64,000 nucleotides of DNA from Chroococcidiopsis sp. CCMEE 29 (GTDB lineage Bacteria > Cyanobacteriota > Cyanobacteriia > Cyanobacteriales > Chroococcidiopsidaceae). The stretch is from the NCBI RefSeq assembly GCF_023558375.1, contig NZ_CP083761.1, forward strand, positions 4,295,001 to 4,359,000. Reading direction: 5' to 3'. The notes beneath the pieces are model-generated. The model had not been told where the DNA came from. It saw nothing but the letters and a program-made list of their open reading frames with translations, and did not search any database. This document shows, one piece after another, positions 35,436 through 43,768 of this stretch (the first letter of the stretch is position 1; the number at the start of each line of letters is the position of its first letter). A program made the translations under genes and the position numbers.

Positions 35436-35895
35436 TTAGAAGGATAACGGATTACGGGGTACAACAAAAGTCGGATTCTAAGTGGCGATATGATACCACA
35501 TCTCCCCGCTGTGGCAAATATTTTCAGCAGCAGATGAAGAAGGTTGACACGGTGAAGGAATACCGAAGAAGCAATCTTCTTGACCCACCACGGCGTACAC
35601 TCCAGAATACTGCCCTCGTGTTCTGGGGTGTAGGTCAAAGTAAGCGTTAGAGCACTTTTACATAATACTGTTTTGGTTTGTTTTTCCAACCAGGTATTCG
35701 AGCATCAAAGATTCTCTATGCTTCTTCTTCTGAACCATAGTAGCTACCTACTATAGCATCTTCCTCGCCTGGTACTTTCTGCATTAATTGATAATTTTTT
35801 TATTCACCGTATCCACTGTCTACCTCCTGTTATGTCATCAACCGCCAAGTAGCTAACCCACTCTCGGAAATATTAATCCCCCACGAGCTTTTGAA
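35436..35895. other. Gene-poor spacer with a 22-codon frame and possible remnant
   Basis: No complete gene is supported in this 460-bp spacer. On the minus strand, 35784 to 35647 reads MQKVPGEEDAIVGSYYGSEEEA, then TAG, then RIFDARIPGWKNKPKQYYVKVL, TAA. The composition looks protein-like across the stop, so it may be a small gene broken by a nonsense codon. No family is recognised. Confidence 0.3.
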
Positions 35896-36231
35896 CTAAA
35901 AAACGCCATGCTGTACAGCATCCATTCGTGTGATTCGGTCATACAAGGACACAATCTTCTCAGCTATTTCTGAAGCTTCTAGATCTGTCATGGCATTAGT
36001 GCTTGCCCGAACACTGTCTTCGTTCCCAGATGGTTCTACTGCTGTTAATTCCCTTGTGATTTCTTCAAACTCATTACGCATATCTTCTGGTAACTCATCT
36101 GGTTTATGGACTTCCAAAAGCATTAGAGAACCAGTGTAAGCGTTAAATAATCTTTCTTGTATGCTGCTCGTACCAGAAGCCAGCGATGAAACAGCAACAT
36201 AAAACTTTTCCCACGTGTAGTTAAGAGACAT
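35896..36231 (-). CDS. Hypothetical small helical protein
   Basis: This 111-residue protein starts MSLNYTWEKFYVAVSSLASGTSSIQERLFNAYTGSLMLLEV and is acidic in its second half. No TM segment or known motif is seen; mixed amphipathic helices are predicted by eye. The start at 36231 has no alternative nearby. It lies downstream of the 801-residue gene, on the same strand after a 266-bp spacer, so it may be part of the accessory region. Function unknown. Confidence 0.6.
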   Translation of the reverse strand: MSLNYTWEKFYVAVSSLASGTSSIQERLFNAYTGSLMLLEVHKPDELPEDMRNEFEEITRELTAVEPSGNEDSVRASTNAMTDLEASEIAEKIVSLYDRITRMDAVQHGVF

Positions 36232-36497
36232 AAATTTCCCCTCTCATTGTTCTATAGTTTTAGATACCTGGCATAACAAAGCAATCCCTGCTTTAGCCAA
36301 CCAACCGCCCCAGCCCCGCCAGCTTCCTCTCCAAGCTAGCCAATTGCTCTTGCAGATCAGTGTTTGCTCTCTTGCTGTCTAATTGCTATGTCACCCAGAA
36401 AAGGGATAACGGTAGAAGTTAGGGGCTGCAGATAACCTTGAACAAAGCAGAAAGATCATCTGCTGCAACGGTTTGTCAGCCAGCTTTATGTGCTGGG

Positions 36498-38903
36498 CTA
36501 TAAACAAAGCTGTTGCTTCCAGCCTTCCAATAAATTCTGACTAAAAAGTCTATCTCCCTCCTGCCAGCTATATTCTCCAATAGCTTCTCCTACAGATACA
36601 TTCGCATGATGCGGCAAGACATCTTCCTCAACTAGGAGCGCATCAATATGCAGTCGCCACGGTTCTGTTACTTCGTCTCCTTTTTGACCACCTAGATAAA
36701 ACTTATCATTCAGTAACAGATGTACTCCAATACCTCTTTCAGCAGCAGTTTGTGCAACGGTAGTAACAAGAGTATGTAAGTCACAGTTAACTGACGCAGT
36801 AACAACACCCAAAACTACTGCTTTGGCACTAACAAGGCTTGCTGTTTTAACCACTCGTTCAAGATGATTAATTATTTCGTTTGCTATTTCGTCATCAACT
36901 ATACGGCAAGACTTGCATTCAGTAAGTATTAGAATGTCCCCAACAAGAACGAATAGATCAATCTCTGCAAAGCTCTGCTTGTCACCCAACCGCAAGAGGT
37001 CTCCTCCTAATTGGATGTGTCCAGAAGAAGCAAGCCCAGACAGAAAAACCGCTGTCGCAAGTATAGCTTGTCCGTCACTGTTGAGAAAACGAGCTGCTAG
37101 CTCATTAGGTTTATATGCAAATTCTAAACTGCACAAATTTTGCAACTGGAAATTCTCTACACAACCCGTACATTCAACGAATTCGTTGACTTTTTCAAGT
37201 TTGTACCAGTCGTGTAGTCCACAGCTTGGACACTTCAGTGGGTGTCCTCGGTATAGTAGCCCTGCTTCCAATAATTCTGGAAGATTTTGGTCAACTATCT
37301 TCCTTGCCTCTCCCTTATCCAGATTGAAACTACTCTTCAGAAATTCGACTATTTGTGAATATTTGAATCCACATTGTTTAGCCCTATCGGAACCAAGAGC
37401 AACGAATATTTTTGTCCCTCCTGAATTAATTAAACGAGATGTTTTAGCAAAACCACCAAAACGCTTAATAAATCCCTGAGCATAACGAGTATGATCATTG
37501 AGTTGGAACAGGAAACCAGCATTTTTTAACCATTTAGCAATAATTTCCTTACTTTCAGGAATGTATATACAGCATTCCTCATTGGAAACTGCTAGTCCAG
37601 TAACTCCCTTTGCAGCAGGTCGAATAGGTTGTGTCTTTCGCTGTTGCCAATCCTTTGATAGAGAACTTGTAGAATTCTCTGAATATTCAACTTGTTCTAT
37701 CCGATTAGATAGGAGTACAGCGGAAGTTTGCATAAAAGGTGCAGAAAATGACTTGCCAGAGGAAAACTCAATCTCTGCATCATACCCAAAAACACAATCT
37801 GAATTTTCGTATCCAGAAGGTACTACAGGACTAAAGCGGATGGATTTATCTAATAAAGAAATTTCTCGTGTTGTGATGATGGGCTTGCTAGAGTAAACGC
37901 CGCCTGGGTGAAAGACAAAACCAGAATCCTCATAGAATACCCTCACAAAAATATCACGCTCAAGTTCGTTAAAGACGGCATGAATGTTGTTCGCTAGCTC
38001 TGTTGCATCATCAAGTGATAACGTGGCATAAATTATTAGTTCACGCATTGAAGGAAAAAAGCTCGATAAAATTGAAATACATTCTTTCAAGCTTTCAACA
38101 AAATTTTCTTTCGGCAAAATTAGTTTATTACTATAACCTATGTCTAGACGGCGAGAGTTCCAGAAACTAGCAGCAATGTTAATCTCACCTGATTCAAAAA
38201 GGAACAAATTACAAACTTTCTTGTGATTTTGCACTTGCCAATTCCATGAAAATTGCGTATGCGTAATCTCACTTTTTGTTAGGGATATTGGGCTTGTGAA
38301 AAATCCTATAGCTGTTAGCAAGCACGTTTTAAGCAAATTCTCAGTAGAGGGAATTGAGATCAACTGAGCATTTAGATGATTTCTGAGATATTCTTGATAT
38401 CGATTTGACGGTCTACCAAATTGTAGAAAAATTTCCGTGTTAAACAGGGAGCTATCTAAAAGTAGATGAATATTACTATCAGATAGTGGTTTTTGATATA
38501 CATAATTTAAGACCGTAATAATGTGTGGAAATTCTCGGCGACTGAAACTATTCAGCGTTTCAACTGGAAGACCGAGGAGATGATTGTTAATGCTGACTAT
38601 GTCTTCAATTCGCTCTGAAGAGAGTTTTAGGTAACGACTTGGAAATTGATCTAGAATCTCGACGCAATTATCTGGTAAGTCTTCTTCCGGTAAGAAAATA
38701 TAGTCAGGATTGATTGAGTATATGACGTGCTGTAAGAGAGTGGATTGATCAGTATTGTTGAGCACTGGAAAGATAGCGTTTGAAAAACCTCCCCATAAAT
38801 GGCTGTAAAGTGTCACTGCATTAGTTAGGTCTGTTGCCGTCTTTACTAGGTAGACCAAACGGAGAGGGCGTGGTTTCAGCTTTAGTACTGCCTCATGCTG
38901 CAT
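36498..38903 (-). CDS. 801-residue unrecognised protein with zinc ribbon and PD-(D/E)xK-like nuclease motif
   Basis: I do not recognise the full protein. The first ~550 residues start RLVYLVKTATDLTNAVTLYSHLWGGFSNAIFPV (residues ~15-47) and have no motif I can name. Residues 558-581 have CPSC followed by CTGC, a four-cysteine zinc-ribbon pattern. Downstream, AEIDLFVLVGDILILTECKSCR (646-667) contains Asp649 and Glu662-Cys-Lys664, the D...ExK arrangement of restriction-like nucleases, followed by a helix NEIINHLERVVKTASL. The nuclease assignment is motif inference. The gene begins 55 bp after the PIN gene on the same strand, after an XRE-ImmA gene, so they may be one operon. Codon use looks AT-richer than the surrounding housekeeping genes. 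Confidence 0.8.
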   Translation of the reverse strand: MQHEAVLKLKPRPLRLVYLVKTATDLTNAVTLYSHLWGGFSNAIFPVLNNTDQSTLLQHVIYSINPDYIFLPEEDLPDNCVEILDQFPSRYLKLSSERIEDIVSINNHLLGLPVETLNSFSRREFPHIITVLNYVYQKPLSDSNIHLLLDSSLFNTEIFLQFGRPSNRYQEYLRNHLNAQLISIPSTENLLKTCLLTAIGFFTSPISLTKSEITHTQFSWNWQVQNHKKVCNLFLFESGEINIAASFWNSRRLDIGYSNKLILPKENFVESLKECISILSSFFPSMRELIIYATLSLDDATELANNIHAVFNELERDIFVRVFYEDSGFVFHPGGVYSSKPIITTREISLLDKSIRFSPVVPSGYENSDCVFGYDAEIEFSSGKSFSAPFMQTSAVLLSNRIEQVEYSENSTSSLSKDWQQRKTQPIRPAAKGVTGLAVSNEECCIYIPESKEIIAKWLKNAGFLFQLNDHTRYAQGFIKRFGGFAKTSRLINSGGTKIFVALGSDRAKQCGFKYSQIVEFLKSSFNLDKGEARKIVDQNLPELLEAGLLYRGHPLKCPSCGLHDWYKLEKVNEFVECTGCVENFQLQNLCSLEFAYKPNELAARFLNSDGQAILATAVFLSGLASSGHIQLGGDLLRLGDKQSFAEIDLFVLVGDILILTECKSCRIVDDEIANEIINHLERVVKTASLVSAKAVVLGVVTASVNCDLHTLVTTVAQTAAERGIGVHLLLNDKFYLGGQKGDEVTEPWRLHIDALLVEEDVLPHHANVSVGEAIGEYSWQEGDRLFSQNLLEGWKQQLCL

Positions 38904-38958
38904 CTCTTACAAAATGCCAATTAAAAGACTGATCATCTGATAGTACCCAGTGGTGATA

Positions 38959-39453
38959 CTAACAGTTCTTCAAAATTGTCGCTGCAATCCACTTCCCTCG
39001 ATCTGTGATTAAGGTATCAGCCATAACAATCACCTCTTCAACTGTTCTGTGTCCGCTCTGTACCATTTGACTAAGTAATCGCAGCATCCGAATGTAGGCG
39101 ATGCCATACTCTTCGCAAACCGTAATCATCCGGCTGTCATCACTGACGCACAATAAAAAGCGGTGACGGGCTAGAGCCAAGGTGGAGCGGTCTGCTTCAC
39201 TCAGCAACGGCGAGCTGACCCGTAACTCTATGAAGCTCAAAAACATCTCTTCGGTATCGAGGACAAGGGGTTCCAGGTATTGGGTAGCAGCTTGTCGGGT
39301 AGCTAACTCTAGCCGATCTGAGTCCAGAACTTCCTGAGCAATAAACAGAGGGCTGTACTGCTGTTGTAGCCATTCCCACTCCCCAAGCCAACAAAAGTCG
39401 ATCAGGGCTGTTGCGTCCAGAATCAGCCCCTCAGAAGATGGCATCGATGGCAT
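38959..39453 (-). CDS. PIN-domain protein, candidate ribonuclease toxin
   Basis: This 164-residue protein (start at the ATG at 39453, alternative 39444) begins with LILDATALIDFCWLGEWEWL, where the Asp and Thr match the first PIN acidic position. Later motifs are LSEADRSTLALARHRFLLCVSDDSRMITVCEEYGIAY, giving Glu/Asp plus a final SDD. PIN proteins are usually metal-dependent endoribonucleases, commonly toxins of toxin-antitoxin pairs. It overlaps the 3' end of the upstream XRE-ImmA gene by 23 or 14 bp, the overlap expected of coupled translation. The frame opens at 39492, but that would overlap the upstream gene further. Confidence 0.85.
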   Translation of the reverse strand: MPSMPSSEGLILDATALIDFCWLGEWEWLQQQYSPLFIAQEVLDSDRLELATRQAATQYLEPLVLDTEEMFLSFIELRVSSPLLSEADRSTLALARHRFLLCVSDDSRMITVCEEYGIAYIRMLRLLSQMVQSGHRTVEEVIVMADTLITDRGKWIAATILKNC

Positions 39454-40540
39454 ACGCTTTGGCTTCTCTACGAGCAAGCCGCAAATCTTCAACGGTTAAA
39501 TTGAGTAACTCTGCGGCTTTTAATTCGGAAACATGACCTGCCCAAAGAGCTTGCCAGACTAATTTGGTAAATCGTTGGTTTTCTAGGAACTCTGCGGCTG
39601 GTAAAACTGGTTCTAGCTCCATCTGTTTAGGTAGGGATTCTCCAGTCCGTCGCTTGTATTCCCCACGAATTTTCTGAATGGCATCGCCATACTTCAACTT
39701 TCCCATCTGCTCCAGTCGCATCAGCATCATTGTGTAGCTGACGCGGAAGTGAGCCTTCAACTGAATCAGGTCGTTGAATATGTCTAAGGCTCGGTCTAGA
39801 GCTTTTTGAGACACTAACAAATGACTAGCAAAGTGATTGGCGACTGCTTCCCGTGCCTTTTCTTCCTCTTTAGTTCCCTCTTCCATCAGGCTGTCTTGAT
39901 ACTCGCTGCGATGAAATATTAGGTGTCCAATCTCATGAGCCAGAGTAAATAACTGGCGCTCAATGCTGACGTTGTGGGTGTTGACTAAAACGAAGGCTCC
40001 CTGATCTGCACTACAGGCACTCAGTCCAAAAAACCCTGGAATCGGGATACTGTAGCGTAGAACTTTTAAGCCAATCTCTTCCACAGCTTCAAATAGATTA
40101 TGTATGGGACCATCTCCCAATCCCAATCGGTGGCGAAACTGATTGGCGATTTCGGCAATCCGCTTTTCGTTGCCTTCTACTTGGTGACAGGGGGTGCTTT
40201 CTGGAGCATAAGGGGGCATCCCGACTGCCTGCTCTAGAGCGGTGTAGTCTTCTAGCAGCCGCAGCACAGTAGCAGCAAATTGGGGATTTTTGTCAGAGGT
40301 ATGGGCGCGAAATCGGAAGGCAGGCAGCACTGTGCTTCCAGAAAGCCGTAGCAAGTCATCAAGCGTAACTTTCAAGGCACGAGCGAGGGCAGACAGGGTT
40401 TTGCTATCGGGTAGGGTTTTAGCGTTCTCGTAGTTGTTGATGCTCTGGCGAGTCACCCCCGCCTGCTCTGCTAGTTCCTCTTGAGAGAGGCGCAGACCTT
40501 TGCGGTAGCGGGTTAGATTGCCAGCGATGATTTCTTTCAT
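39431..40540 (-). CDS. XRE-family regulator fused to ImmA/IrrE metallopeptidase
   Basis: The N-terminal HTH (LTRYRKGLRLSQEELAEQAGVTRQSINNYENAKTLPDSKTLSALARAL, residues ~9-60) is joined to a metallopeptidase domain. That domain has the zinc motif HEIGH (~202-206) followed by HRSEYQDSLMEEG. Such proteins regulate mobile-element or toxin-antitoxin genes, and their protease removes repressors. The start is the ATG at 40540 (MKEIIAGN), not the frame's 40570. It overlaps the PIN gene. A divergent promoter region (40541-40682) separates it from the 55-residue protein. Confidence 0.9.
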   Translation of the reverse strand: MKEIIAGNLTRYRKGLRLSQEELAEQAGVTRQSINNYENAKTLPDSKTLSALARALKVTLDDLLRLSGSTVLPAFRFRAHTSDKNPQFAATVLRLLEDYTALEQAVGMPPYAPESTPCHQVEGNEKRIAEIANQFRHRLGLGDGPIHNLFEAVEEIGLKVLRYSIPIPGFFGLSACSADQGAFVLVNTHNVSIERQLFTLAHEIGHLIFHRSEYQDSLMEEGTKEEEKAREAVANHFASHLLVSQKALDRALDIFNDLIQLKAHFRVSYTMMLMRLEQMGKLKYGDAIQKIRGEYKRRTGESLPKQMELEPVLPAAEFLENQRFTKLVWQALWAGHVSELKAAELLNLTVEDLRLARREAKAYAIDAIF

Positions 40541-40682
40541 TGCTGATTCTCCCCTTTGAACGCTATGCAAGCGTTCAGTTTTTTGTCAAAATTGTTAAGG
40601 TTATATTTTCCTATTATACTTACAAATGTCAAATAGGTTTGACAAAATTTTAAACGCCCATTCTCAAGGAGGTGAGAAACAG

Positions 40683-40850
40683 ATGGCAAAAAATACTGAT
40701 AAAGGCTACCGCCGTGGCGCAGTGGACAACCGCAGCCAAGCTCATAACCCTATAACTGGTCAATGGGTAAAGCGCAATACTGAAACCGGACAATTTATGG
40801 ACGTTAAGAAGGACGGTAAGCCTTTCAAAGGTGTTCGTAAGGAAGACTAG
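40683..40850 (+). CDS. Conserved 55-residue basic small protein
   Basis: MAKNTDKGYRRGAVDNRSQAHNPITGQWVKRNTETGQFMDVKKDGKPFKGVRKED starts at the ATG at 40683. It has a near-perfect Shine-Dalgarno AAGGAGGTGAG just upstream (around 40667-40677). It is very hydrophilic, with GxW and TGxF/M turns resembling a small family seen in many bacteria near accessory loci; no function is known to me. The frame opens at 40626, but the strong RBS decides for 40683. It is divergently transcribed from the XRE-ImmA gene and lies next to the IS remnant. Confidence 0.82.
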   Translation: MAKNTDKGYRRGAVDNRSQAHNPITGQWVKRNTETGQFMDVKKDGKPFKGVRKED

Positions 40851-40857
40851 TGCATCT

Positions 40858-41914
40858 TCAGGAGACCTTTTTTGCGAGTGTTTCCAGCAAGGAGCAGCCA
40901 AAATAATCACAAACTCTGGTCTTTACTTCTTGTGCTGTCAGTTTACGTTGAGGTTCGATAATTGCCCGTTTGGCATGAATCCATTTCGGTTCAATCGCAT
41001 TCAACCAGGGAGTCTTGACCGGTAGCTGGCAGACAATCAATCGGACTCCCTTGCCCGTTCGCTTAACCTGGGCATTATGTTGTTTAATCCACTGCCGCAC
41101 TTGTTGAGATACATGCCAGGTCGCGTTATCCCAAATCAAGGACATGACTCGTTTACCCATTTCACCGACCTTTTGACACACCTACTCCAAAAAGCTACAG
41201 GTAATCTCGCGCTCCCGGTCGCTGCTCGACAAAGCGCAGTAGCATCTGAGAGTGGGATCTCGAGTACACCCCATAACAAGCCATTGCTTTGGGGTCAGTC
41301 TCAGTTTTGTCCGCCGTCTTTTCCAGCAACTGTAATGGCTGGTCCTGCTCACTCCAACTGTGCATCATCGGGTCGCGCAACGACTCCACCACACCTGATC
41401 GACAAATCCCAAGCTCCAATCTGGGTTGTGTTGACTCAACTCAATCAGTCGGTTGCGTTGGTGCTTTTTTAGTTCATACTGCTCGTCCGGCGAAAAAATC
41501 CAAGATGCGCGCTCGACTCCAGTGGATATTGCTGGCTTTGAGCACTTCCTCAATCGTGGTGCGACTCACCTGATGTTCGGTGATGCCCTGCTGCCAACAC
41601 ACTTCTGCTAGCAGGTCTAATGTCCAAGTCGAACGGGTTTTACCAAAGGTACGGGGATTGGCATGCAGCAAGGAGCGTAATCGAGAGCACTTGTCCTCAT
41701 CAAAAATAGGCTTTACCGTTTTAGGACGACTGCACTCGGCTTTGAGGCACTCTAATCCTCGCTGCTCAAAGGCGCGAATTGTATTACGGACGCTTTGCAC
41801 ACTGCAACCCACATAAGCTGCAATTTCTCTGGGTTTTGTGCCTTTTGCACTGGCTAACAGGATTTGGCAACGGCGCAGGGTAAAGGCATATACACGAGCG
41901 CAGTCCTTATTCAA
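40858..41914 (-). pseudogene. Decayed IS630-type transposase
   Basis: Pieces of one transposase lie in several frames on the minus strand. The 5' piece (41914-41474) has HTH REIAAYVGCSVQSVRNTIRAFEQRGL. Middle pieces (41553-41365 and 41419-41195) have WIFSPDEQYELKKHQRNRLIELS. The 3' piece (41181-40858) has LIWDNATWHVSQQVRQWIKQHN and LNAIEPKWIHAKRAI, the DDE_3 (IS630/Tc1) catalytic C-terminus. At least three frameshifts are needed to join them. I did not identify convincing terminal inverted repeats. It borders the accessory region to its left. Confidence 0.85.
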
Positions 41915-42129
41915 GAGCTACTCGCTCCGTTTCACTCAAGGGACAGACGTAAAGTGGGGGAAGCATCAGGACAATCAAAGCGTTGAAAGTGTCTACTCCT
42001 AGAGTAGCTTTTGCTCCTCTTTCTTGCACAATAGGTTTGATGAAGTCACATTAAGTGTGGTCAACGCGGTAGCTTTCACTTGTTTAACAATTCTTTATCA
42101 TGGGGAAAAGCTGATTAACTAATCCGTCA

Positions 42130-43332
42130 ATGCTGACCCGTATTAAAGATATAGCGATAAAACTAGCGCCTCGTTTAATTGAAATCCGCCGACACATCCA
42201 CAGTCACCCGGAATTGAGCGGTCAAGAGTACCAAACAGCTGCCTTTGTTGCTGGTGTTCTGTCTTCCAATGGGGTTCATGTGCAAGAAGCAGTAGGTAAG
42301 ACTGGCGTAGTCGGTGAAGTTCAAGGAACTGGCAGTACTGATAGCCTGCTGGCAATTCGCTCTGATATGGATGCCCTGCCGATTCAGGAACGCACTGGTT
42401 TAGAGTATGCTTCTCGGGCATCAGGGATTATGCATGCCTGTGGTCATGATGTACACACCACTGTGGGACTGGGAACGGCAATGGTGCTTTCTCAGTTGGC
42501 AGATGAGTTACCAGGTAATGTGCGCTTTGTGTTCCAGCCAGCGGAAGAGACTGCCCAAGGAGCTAGTTGGATGGTAAAAGATGGGGCAATGGACAAGGTT
42601 AGGGCAATTCTATCTTTGCACGTTTTTCCCTCTATCCCAGCCGGTTCGGTAGGGATTCGGTATGGTGCTCTGACAGCAGCAGCAGACGATCTAGAAATCA
42701 TCATTGTTGGAGAATCAGGACATGGAGCACGACCCCATGAAGCGATAGATGCGATCTGGATTGCTGCACAAGTGATTACGACACTCCAGCAAGCGATTAG
42801 CCGGACGCAAAACCCCTTACGTCCGGTGGTGTTGAGTATCGGGCAAATTAGCGGTGGACGAGCGCCGAACGTGATTGCCGATCAGGTGAAGTTGTTGGGA
42901 ACCGTGCGATCGCTTCATCCTGAAACCCGTGCCAATTTACCTAAATGGATTTCGCAAATCGTTGCTCATGTATGCGATACTTATGGCGCTCGTTATGAAG
43001 TTAACTACCGTCCTGGCACACCAGGAGTGCAAAATGATTTATTCCTGTCCCAGTTGTTACAGACTGCTGCTGAAGAAGCATGGGGGAGCGATCGCGTCCA
43101 AGTCTTAACTGAACCATCCTTGGGTGCCGAAGATTTCTCCTTATATCTGGAACACGCCCCTGGTGCTATGTTTCGACTGGGAGTAGGCTACGAAGACAGA
43201 GCTATTAACTATCCATTACATCATCCCCAGTTTGAAGTGAATGAATCTGCAATTCTCACCGGCGTTATCACTTTGGCATATAGCGCCTATAAGTATTTCC
43301 AACAAAGTAATGGCTATCTGAAGGGATGCTGA
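42130..43332 (+). CDS. M20 family metallopeptidase / amidohydrolase
   Basis: This 400-residue zinc-dependent hydrolase removes acyl or amino groups from amino acids or peptides (hippurate hydrolase/IAA-amino-acid hydrolase type). Motifs are MHACGHDVHTTVGLGTAMVL (metal ligands), FQPAEETAQGASWMVKDGAMD, GQISGGRAPNVIADQVKLLGTVRS, and the late EPSLGAEDFSLYLEHAPGAMF. Length is normal. It stands alone after the IS remnant. The substrate is not deducible. Confidence 0.93.
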   Translation: MLTRIKDIAIKLAPRLIEIRRHIHSHPELSGQEYQTAAFVAGVLSSNGVHVQEAVGKTGVVGEVQGTGSTDSLLAIRSDMDALPIQERTGLEYASRASGIMHACGHDVHTTVGLGTAMVLSQLADELPGNVRFVFQPAEETAQGASWMVKDGAMDKVRAILSLHVFPSIPAGSVGIRYGALTAAADDLEIIIVGESGHGARPHEAIDAIWIAAQVITTLQQAISRTQNPLRPVVLSIGQISGGRAPNVIADQVKLLGTVRSLHPETRANLPKWISQIVAHVCDTYGARYEVNYRPGTPGVQNDLFLSQLLQTAAEEAWGSDRVQVLTEPSLGAEDFSLYLEHAPGAMFRLGVGYEDRAINYPLHHPQFEVNESAILTGVITLAYSAYKYFQQSNGYLKGC

Positions 43333-43507
43333 TAAAAAGAATTGCCAACTACCAAAATATATAGGCAAAGCAACTGCCTCATGTTTCTTTTTGGTTAATA
43401 AATCCCCTTAATAACTCACGCCAAATCCCTATCCCACAAGAAGGATGCGATGTGTCCTGAGCAATTGATACTCTAGCAACCAGTACTTAATAACTGGTAA
43501 TTAAGCT

Positions 43508-43765
43508 ATGACATCACCTAAACCACTGCAAGGCACCGAGCTAGTTGACTGTGCCAGAGCCAACGCCAAGCAGGGAATTGAAACTGCTGCGCACCAGTGT
43601 GGCTATGGTCAAGATGTCAATACATTTGCCCAAACACTGAAGCAAGCTTGTGAGCAAATGAATTTACAGGTTAAGGAACTGAGTGAGTTGATTACTGACC
43701 AGGAGATGCTACTACAGCTAGGGAGTGGTGAAGTGGTTGCGCCGGATACTGCATCTGAGCTATAG
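43508..43765 (+). CDS. Small hypothetical protein
   Basis: This 85-residue protein reads MTSPKPLQGTELVDCARANAKQGIETAAHQCGYGQDVNTFAQTLKQACEQMNLQVKELSELITDQEMLL... It has three cysteines, a helical centre and no membrane segment. It resembles conserved small cyanobacterial hypotheticals. Its stop is 3 bp from the end of the convergent mgtE, leaving no room for a shared terminator. Function unknown. Confidence 0.65.
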   Translation: MTSPKPLQGTELVDCARANAKQGIETAAHQCGYGQDVNTFAQTLKQACEQMNLQVKELSELITDQEMLLQLGSGEVVAPDTASEL

Positions 43766-43768
43766 CTT

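Noticed and set aside
36913-37479. 188-codon plus-strand frame antisense to the 801-residue gene
   Set aside because: Its translation is Ser/Pro/Arg-rich antisense product; the minus-strand gene has clear zinc and nuclease motifs.
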